DNA of 64,000 nt from NCBI RefSeq assembly GCF_014897585.1, contig NZ_JABUXW010000002.1, forward strand, positions 186,001-250,000, read 5' to 3'. Shown in pieces: positions 59,587 to 64,000 of the stretch; the first letter of the stretch is position 1; the number at the start of each line of letters is the position of its first letter. The translations under genes were made by a program, and so were the position numbers. The notes beneath the pieces are model-generated. The model was not told the origin of the DNA and did not search any database. It saw only the letters and a list, made by a program, of their open reading frames with translations. The stretch comes from Brachybacterium tyrofermentans (lineage in GTDB: Bacteria; Actinomycetota; Actinomycetes; Actinomycetales; Dermabacteraceae).

Positions 59587-60807
59587 ATGACCGTCAAGCG
59601 CGTCGCCCTGCTGACCGCAGGTGGCTATGCCCCCTGCCTGTCCTCCGCCGTCGGCGGCCTCATCGAGCGGTACACCGAGCTGGTGCCCGATGTCGAGATC
59701 ATCGCCTACAAGCATGGCTACTGGGGCCTGCTCTCCGGCGAGAAGATCGTCATCGACGACGAGGTGCGCGCCGGCGCCCACGTGCTGCACAACTACGGCG
59801 GCTCCCCGATCGGGAACTCGCGTGTGAAGCTCACCAACACCGCGAACCTCGTCGAGCGCGGACTGATCCAGGAGGGTGAGAACGCCCTCGAGGTCGCGGC
59901 GAACAAGCTCATGACCGACGGCGTGGACGTCCTGCACACCATCGGCGGCGACGACACCAACACCACTGCCGCGGATCTCGCGAAATATCTCCACGAGAAC
60001 GGTCACGAGCTGCAGGTCGTGGGCCTGCCCAAGACCATCGACAACGACATCGTGCCGATCCGTCAGTCCCTCGGCGCGCGGACCGCCGCCGAGCAGACCA
60101 GCATCTTCGCGCAGAACATCATCGCCGAGCACGGCTCGAACCCGAAGATGCTGATCATCCACGAGATCATGGGCCGTGCCTGCGGTTACCTGACCGCCGA
60201 GGCCGCCGCGTACTACCAGACCTGGCACTCCCAGCAGGAGTGGCTGCCCGGGATCGGCCACCGCGCCGAGCGCTGGGACGTGCACGCCGTATTCCTGCCG
60301 GAGCTCGCCCTGGACATCGAGGCCGAGGCCGAGCGCCTGAAGGCGGTCATGGACGACGCCGGCTGCGTGAACATCTTCCTGTCCGAGGGCGCCGGTATCC
60401 CGGAGATCATCGCGGAGATGCAGGCTCGCGGCGAGGAGCCCGAGAAGGACCCCTTCGGCCACGTCAAGATCGACCAGATCAACCCCGGTCAGTGGTTCGC
60501 GAAGCAGTTCTCCGAGAAGCTGGGCGCAGAGAAGGTCATGGTCCAGAAGTCGGGCTACTTCTCGCGCTCCGCGAAGGCCAACGCCGATGATCTGCGCCTG
60601 ATCAAGTCCATGACCGACTACGCCGTGCAGGTCGCCCTCGAGGGCGGCTCCGGTCTGGTGGGCCACGACGAGGAGCGCGGTGACGTGCTGCGCGCCGTGG
60701 AGTTCGAGCGGGTCGCCGGGCACAAGGCCTTCGACGTCTCCCAGCCCTGGTTCCAGGACGTCATGGAGCGCACCGGGCAGACGATCGTCCCGGTCCAGGC
60801 CCACTGA
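59587..60807 (+). CDS. Pyrophosphate-dependent 6-phosphofructokinase
   Basis: Reversibly phosphorylates fructose-6-P with PPi. 406 residues from the ATG at 59587, where homologues begin (MTVKRVALLTAGGYAPCLSS); a GTG at 59554 behind a TAGACT box (59539-59544) would add 11 residues. GGDDTNT has Asp where ATP-dependent enzymes have Gly, and PKTIDND has Lys; together these are the PPi-type signature. MGRACGYLTAEAA is the substrate motif. PPi dependence is inferred from these residues. Confidence 0.9.
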   Translation: MTVKRVALLTAGGYAPCLSSAVGGLIERYTELVPDVEIIAYKHGYWGLLSGEKIVIDDEVRAGAHVLHNYGGSPIGNSRVKLTNTANLVERGLIQEGENALEVAANKLMTDGVDVLHTIGGDDTNTTAADLAKYLHENGHELQVVGLPKTIDNDIVPIRQSLGARTAAEQTSIFAQNIIAEHGSNPKMLIIHEIMGRACGYLTAEAAAYYQTWHSQQEWLPGIGHRAERWDVHAVFLPELALDIEAEAERLKAVMDDAGCVNIFLSEGAGIPEIIAEMQARGEEPEKDPFGHVKIDQINPGQWFAKQFSEKLGAEKVMVQKSGYFSRSAKANADDLRLIKSMTDYAVQVALEGGSGLVGHDEERGDVLRAVEFERVAGHKAFDVSQPWFQDVMERTGQTIVPVQAH

Positions 60808-60850
60808 GCCGACTGAACCGACAGCACCTCTGAGCCTGGAGTCCACTCCC

Positions 60851-61693
60851 GTGAGCGCCGCCGATCCGCAGCACATCGCCCGGCGACCTCGGGTGCGGAC
60901 CTGGCGCCGAACTCTTCGCGCGCTCGCCCGTCCTGGGCGGGCGCGCGACGCGTTGGGAGGCGCCCCAGCTGACGCGACCGACGGGCCCGACGGGCGATCC
61001 CGCCTCGCACAGATCACCCCCGGGCCTGCCGGCACGGGCTGGAAGCTCGACAACGGTCCACTGCGATCGCCGCGCCCGCTCCGCCCCCAGCAGGGCCAGC
61101 TGGGCGACTGCTGGGTCATCGCCTCGATGCTCGCGATCCACGAGACCGCACCGGAGCGGCTCGAGGCACTGCTGTCAGCAGCGCAGGACGGCACGGTGGA
61201 GGTTCGCCTCCCCGCCGTCACGGCCCCGATCCGGGTTGATCGACGAATGCCGATCGATGACGGAGGCCGCTTCGTCTACGGCCGACGGGAGGGCGCGAAC
61301 CCTGGTTGGGTCGGCGTGCTCGAGAAGGCCGTGGCCGCGCACGTGGCCGGCGGCTACCGCTTCCTGCAGCGCGGCGTCGCCCGCTTCGGGCTCGAGCTGC
61401 TGCTGGGGATGCCGGTGCGGACCCGCCTGCGCCTCCCGTCAGCACGCCGGATCGAGATCTGGCGGCAGGAGCATCGCGCGATCGCCGCGTCCACCCATCC
61501 GCTCAGCGGCCGCGTGATGACTGAGCACGGCCCGCTGCCGCGCAACCACGTCTTCGCCGTCGTCGGGGCGGACCCTCGCAGCGGGCACGTGCACCTGCGC
61601 AACCCCGTACGTCCCGGACGAGTGCTCGTCGTCGACACCCGCAGCTTCCGCCGCGGCTTCCTCTCGATCGACGTCACGCCGCCCCTTCGCTGA
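60851..61693 (+). CDS. Calpain-like cysteine protease domain protein
   Basis: 280 residues from the GTG at 60851 (TGGAG nine bases upstream); the frame opens earlier inside the PFK gene. The family C2 catalytic pattern is present: QGQLGDCWVIASM with Cys87, the core GWVGVLEKAVAAHVAGGYRF (153-171), NHVFAVVGA with His233, and HVHLRNP with Asn251. The N-terminal 60 residues are basic and Pro/Gly-rich with no signal peptide, so it is probably cytoplasmic. No calcium-binding EF-hands and no other calpain domains are seen. Substrate and role unknown. It follows the PFK gene by 43 bp and may be co-transcribed. Confidence 0.75.
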   Translation: MSAADPQHIARRPRVRTWRRTLRALARPGRARDALGGAPADATDGPDGRSRLAQITPGPAGTGWKLDNGPLRSPRPLRPQQGQLGDCWVIASMLAIHETAPERLEALLSAAQDGTVEVRLPAVTAPIRVDRRMPIDDGGRFVYGRREGANPGWVGVLEKAVAAHVAGGYRFLQRGVARFGLELLLGMPVRTRLRLPSARRIEIWRQEHRAIAASTHPLSGRVMTEHGPLPRNHVFAVVGADPRSGHVHLRNPVRPGRVLVVDTRSFRRGFLSIDVTPPLR

Positions 61694-61763
61694 GCCCGGC
61701 CGCTCAGCGACGTCCCCACGACGACGCCCCAACGACTCAGCGGCGACTCAGCTACTCAACGAC

Positions 61764-62414
61764 TCAGTGACGGCTCGGATCGACCTCGGCGAAGGTGCGC
61801 AGCCACTCGTCGGCGATCAGGCGGTGCCCGGCGATGGTGGGGTGCACGCCGTCGTTCGCGAGACCCGCCGGGGTGTGCCCCACGGTCCATGCCGACTCGA
61901 GCACCTTCTCGAGGTCCACCACGGCGTGCTGGAACTCGCGGGCGAGATCGCGGATGATCGCGACCTTGGCGTCGAGGTCGTCATGGATCTGCGCCGTCTC
62001 GCCACTGACGTCGGCGACGAAAGGGATCACCAGGAGCACCGGCGCGGCCGGACGGGTTGCGGAGAGCTGATCGAGCAGGTACCGGTATCCGGCCTCGAAG
62101 TCCTCGTCGGTGACGTGCTCACCCCGGGTGTAGCGGTGCCAGGAATCGTTGACCCCGACATAGATGGTCACGACCTGGGGGTCGTGCTCGAGACAGTCAG
62201 AGCCGAATCGCTCCACGAGGTCCTCGACCTTGTCTCCACCGATCCCCCGGTTGACCACGCGGGCGGTGGGTTCGTGGGCAGCGAAATGCTCGGCGAGCAG
62301 CCGCACATAGCCGTATCCGAGGCCGTCAGGGTCCTCGGTGCGGGAGCAGTCGGTGATCGAGTCCCCGATGAACAGCAGCGTTCGGGGCTCGGGAAGGGAT
62401 GGCGTCGTCGTCAT
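61764..62414 (-). CDS. SGNH/GDSL hydrolase (esterase/deacetylase)
   Basis: 216 residues, complete active site: LLFIGDSITDCSR with nucleophile Ser near 18, GIGGD (block II Gly), VGVNDSW with Asn (block III), and DGVHPT with Asp and His (block V). No signal peptide. The wording is like carbohydrate-acetyl-esterase-type GDSL proteins, and substrate is unknown. ATG at 62414. It is divergent from the DUF1349 gene. Compare the degenerate relative at 53177. Confidence 0.85.
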   Translation of the reverse strand: MTTTPSLPEPRTLLFIGDSITDCSRTEDPDGLGYGYVRLLAEHFAAHEPTARVVNRGIGGDKVEDLVERFGSDCLEHDPQVVTIYVGVNDSWHRYTRGEHVTDEDFEAGYRYLLDQLSATRPAAPVLLVIPFVADVSGETAQIHDDLDAKVAIIRDLAREFQHAVVDLEKVLESAWTVGHTPAGLANDGVHPTIAGHRLIADEWLRTFAEVDPSRH

Positions 62415-62540
62415 GCGGAGATTCTGTCAGACCATGCCCCGGCCAGCGTCGCAGCGCCAGGGCGGCCCCTCCTCGCCCTACCGGTCTCGCACACCTGGGA
62501 GTCGGGCGGCACAGCGATAGTGCCTCCACGCACCGCACCC

Positions 62541-62546
62541 TAGACT
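62541..62546 (+). promoter_or_regulatory. Predicted -10 box (TAGACT) of the DUF1349 gene
   Basis: TAGACT about 80 bases before the ATG at 62627. Confidence 0.4.
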
Positions 62547-62626
62547 GACGATCGACCGATCGCGGGATCGATACCGACCGCGGCTCGCGACCGTTCCGTC
62601 CGCGGATGACTCGTAGGAGTTCTGTG

Positions 62627-63229
62627 ATGTCTGCCCTCATGCTGCCCGCGGTCCCTTTCCCGCTCGACCCGTTGCACGTGCCGTTCGAGGTCGTCGGCGA
62701 GGACGGGCTGCGGGCCACCTCCCAGGCCAGAACCGACATCTTCGCTCCGCCCTTCCCCGGCGCGGAGCCCACGCTCACTGCGGGGACGTTGTTCGGCACC
62801 GCGCCCGAGGGTGACTTCCAGTTCAGCGCACGGATCACGGTCGACTTCCTTTCGACCTTCGATGCCGGGGTGCTGATGCTCTGGCACGACGAGGAGCACT
62901 GGGCGAAGCTGTGCTTCGAGTCCGCTCCGGACGGCAGCCCGACGGTGGTGTCAGTGGTCAACCGCACCGTCTCCGATGACGCGAACGCGCAGGTCGTCAA
63001 GGCCGAGCACGTGTGGATGAGGATCAGCCGGGTGGATGGCATCTACCTGTTCCACAGCTCGTTCGACGGCCAGCGGTGGGACATGGTGCGCCTCTTCGCC
63101 CTCGAGTCCCCCCGTCCTCTGCAGATCGGCTTCGAGGTGCAGTCGCCGACCGGCGACGGCTGCGATGTCGTCTTCGACCAGATCTCCTTCGCGTCGACGC
63201 GCCTGGAGGGCCAGCGCGACGGCTCCTGA
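62627..63229 (+). CDS. DUF1349 domain protein (concanavalin-like fold)
   Basis: 200 residues from the ATG at 62627 (AGGAG seven bases upstream); an ATG at 62606 adds seven residues. The sequence FQFSARITVDFLSTFDAGVL, EEHWAKLCFE and HVWMRISRVDGIYLFHSSFD match the DUF1349/YesU-like beta-sandwich, found in proteins linked to carbohydrate use. It probably binds or acts on a sugar; no catalytic residue can be assigned. No signal peptide. Confidence 0.8.
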   Translation: MSALMLPAVPFPLDPLHVPFEVVGEDGLRATSQARTDIFAPPFPGAEPTLTAGTLFGTAPEGDFQFSARITVDFLSTFDAGVLMLWHDEEHWAKLCFESAPDGSPTVVSVVNRTVSDDANAQVVKAEHVWMRISRVDGIYLFHSSFDGQRWDMVRLFALESPRPLQIGFEVQSPTGDGCDVVFDQISFASTRLEGQRDGS

Positions 63230-63293
63230 GAACTTCTGGCGCCAGGAATCGGGCATCTGAAGCATCCCTGGTTCGCCGCCAGCACAACGCACG

Positions 63294-63331
63294 AGGGCCC
63301 CTGATCAGTGTTTCCACTGGCCAGGGGCCCT
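63294..63331 (-). terminator. Terminator of the first tRNA-fMet
   Basis: Hairpin AGGGCCCCTG..CAGTG / CACTG..CAGGGGCCCT with a two-base internal mismatch and 4-base loop, seven bases beyond the tRNA 3' end on the minus strand. Confidence 0.8.
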
Positions 63332-63336
63332 ATCTC

Positions 63337-63411
<75 letters not shown>

Positions 63412-63423
63412 TCGATAACCAGT

Positions 63424-63453
63424 ACTTTACGGTGATCGCCCCATGACGTCCAA
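63424..63453 (-). promoter_or_regulatory. Promoter of tRNA-fMet copy 1
   Basis: TTGGAC (63448-63453) and TAAAGT (63424-63429) with an 18-bp spacer on the minus strand, 12 bases before the tRNA. Same boxes and spacing as copy 2. Confidence 0.75.
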
Positions 63454-63603
63454 CCAGGGGAAACAGAATGTCAGAGTCATCACGGCGGCAGTGGCCAGCA
63501 CATCTGCCGCCACCAGGAGCACAGATCGATACTGCCGATGAGGATTCCACGGATACCGGACCACATGAACCGGCACTGGACGTGCTTCGGGGGGGAATAG
63601 CGA

Positions 63604-63641
63604 AAGGCCCCCGGTCAGTGTCTCCACTGGCCGAGGGCCTT
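63604..63641 (-). terminator. Terminator of tRNA-fMet copy 2
   Basis: Hairpin AAGGCCC..CAGTG / CACTG..GGGCCTT, related in sequence to the copy 1 terminator and followed on the minus strand by TTTCGCTATT. Confidence 0.8.
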
Positions 63642-63647
63642 CTCTTC

Positions 63648-63722
<75 letters not shown>

Positions 63723-63734
63723 TCGGTGATCCCT

Positions 63735-63764
63735 ACTTTACGGGGATCCCCTGCCAGCGTCCAA
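63735..63764 (-). promoter_or_regulatory. Promoter of tRNA-fMet copy 2
   Basis: TTGGAC (63759-63764) and TAAAGT (63735-63740) with an 18-bp spacer on the minus strand. Confidence 0.75.
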
Positions 63765-63837
63765 CCAGACCCCTCCCGACGTGTGCCATGACACGTTCAC
63801 GGCCCGTTCACCTGGGTGGACACGCATGGACAGACGG

Positions 63838-63886
63838 CAGGACGCCCGGCGCCCCCGGTCGTGGACCAGAGATGCCGGGCGTCCTG
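63838..63886 (-). terminator. Terminator of the partial gene at the right edge
   Basis: 13-bp perfect stem (63838-63850 with 63874-63886) with an inner GGTC/GACC pairing, 25 bp after the stop codon of the partial CDS. Confidence 0.75.
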
Positions 63887-63911
63887 AGAGAGGCTCGGTA
63901 CCCTCAGCCGG

Positions 63912-64000
63912 TCAGCCTTCGCCGCCGTCCGATGGGGCCGGCGTGCCGGTCCCTCCGAGTTCCCCATTGGCCGCCACGGCCCGGTTCAGAGCATCGGCGA
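63912..64000 (-). CDS. C-terminal fragment of an unidentified protein (UPF0182-like?)
   Basis: Only the last 28 codons are in the window, reading ADALNRAVAANGELGG, then TGTPAPSDGGEG and TGA at 63912-63914. Support is the open frame, the terminator just downstream and the absence of a better frame. The ALNRAV helix followed by a Gly/Pro tail recalls the end of actinobacterial UPF0182 membrane proteins, but this is too short to be sure. Confidence 0.45.
   Translation of the reverse strand, partial: ADALNRAVAANGELGGTGTPAPSDGGEG

Noticed and set aside
61733..61767. Three CGACTCAG repeats downstream of the calpain-like gene
   Set aside because: Short, imperfectly spaced, and partly in the 3' end of the GDSL gene; probably chance or simple slippage.
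63427..63627. 66-codon ORF between the two tRNA-fMet genes
   Set aside because: No ribosome-binding site or family, and it overlaps the copy 1 tRNA promoter.

Overview
The window is a high-GC chromosomal segment of an actinobacterium. The inference rests on NucS (EndoMS) mismatch repair, the RsrA/SigR mycothiol-type redox pair, the fused Kgd 2-oxoglutarate decarboxylase, bL37, a GlgX-GlgE-GlgB operon, DUF2550 beside atpC, and the order lysA, hom, thrC, thrB, rho ... rpmE, prfA, prmC, tsaC, wecA, atp. Gene content and protein style suggest Micrococcales, perhaps Brachybacterium or another Dermabacteraceae genus; the genus is a guess. Nearly everything is housekeeping DNA. I saw no phage, IS element, CRISPR array, rRNA or origin.

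Layout: 139-7000 (+) is the alpha-glucan cluster glgX-glgE-glgB, closed by a perfect 22-bp inverted repeat. 7185-10349 (-) holds a thioredoxin/TPR protein, an uncharacterised lipoprotein and an uncharacterised membrane protein. 10553-12539 (+) holds nucS and nagA. 12700-25582 (-) is the long block rpmE, prfA, prmC, tsaC, wecA-like, atpI-like, atpBEFHAGDC and DUF2550. 25749-32191 is a sugar module: a LacI regulator and an oxidoreductase fusion face an ABC sugar importer lacking its own ATPase, with two TGAACGTTCA-core operators, each at the predicted transcription start of one of the divergent promoters. It interrupts the usual rho/rpmE neighbourhood. 32403-39977 (-) is rho, thrB, thrC, hom and lysA. 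40340-42724 (+) is a fused OtsA-OtsB whose tail overlaps a convergent PabB-PabC fusion. Then come tRNA-Arg(CCG), tsaD coupled to an M23 endopeptidase, a two-component system, kgd, a degenerate SGNH protein, bL37, rsrA-sigR, a DoxX-like protein, aroA-rsgA, hisN, a PPi-dependent phosphofructokinase, a calpain-like cysteine protease, an active-type SGNH hydrolase, a DUF1349 protein and two near-identical initiator tRNA genes, each with its own promoter and terminator. A partial CDS runs off the right edge.

How the parts fit: GlgE/GlgB/GlgX build and trim alpha-glucan, and OtsAB makes trehalose, which can feed GlgE through TreS and Pep2/Mak (neither is in this window). The aspartate family genes, aroA, hisN and pabBC supply amino acids and folate. 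The ATP synthase and Kgd serve energy metabolism, and the PFK appears to use pyrophosphate. SigR/RsrA probably senses thiol stress and seems to have a self-type promoter. Several genes (nucS, the response regulator, hisN) have a TAnnnT -10 box six bases before the start codon, suggesting leaderless mRNAs.

Points most worth checking: the absence of any ATG/GTG/TTG in frame for the conserved N-terminus of atpB (a CTG start fits), the paired operators of the sugar module, the Gfo/Idh-AKR fusion, the calpain-like protease, and the epsilon subunit that lacks its helical C-terminal domain.
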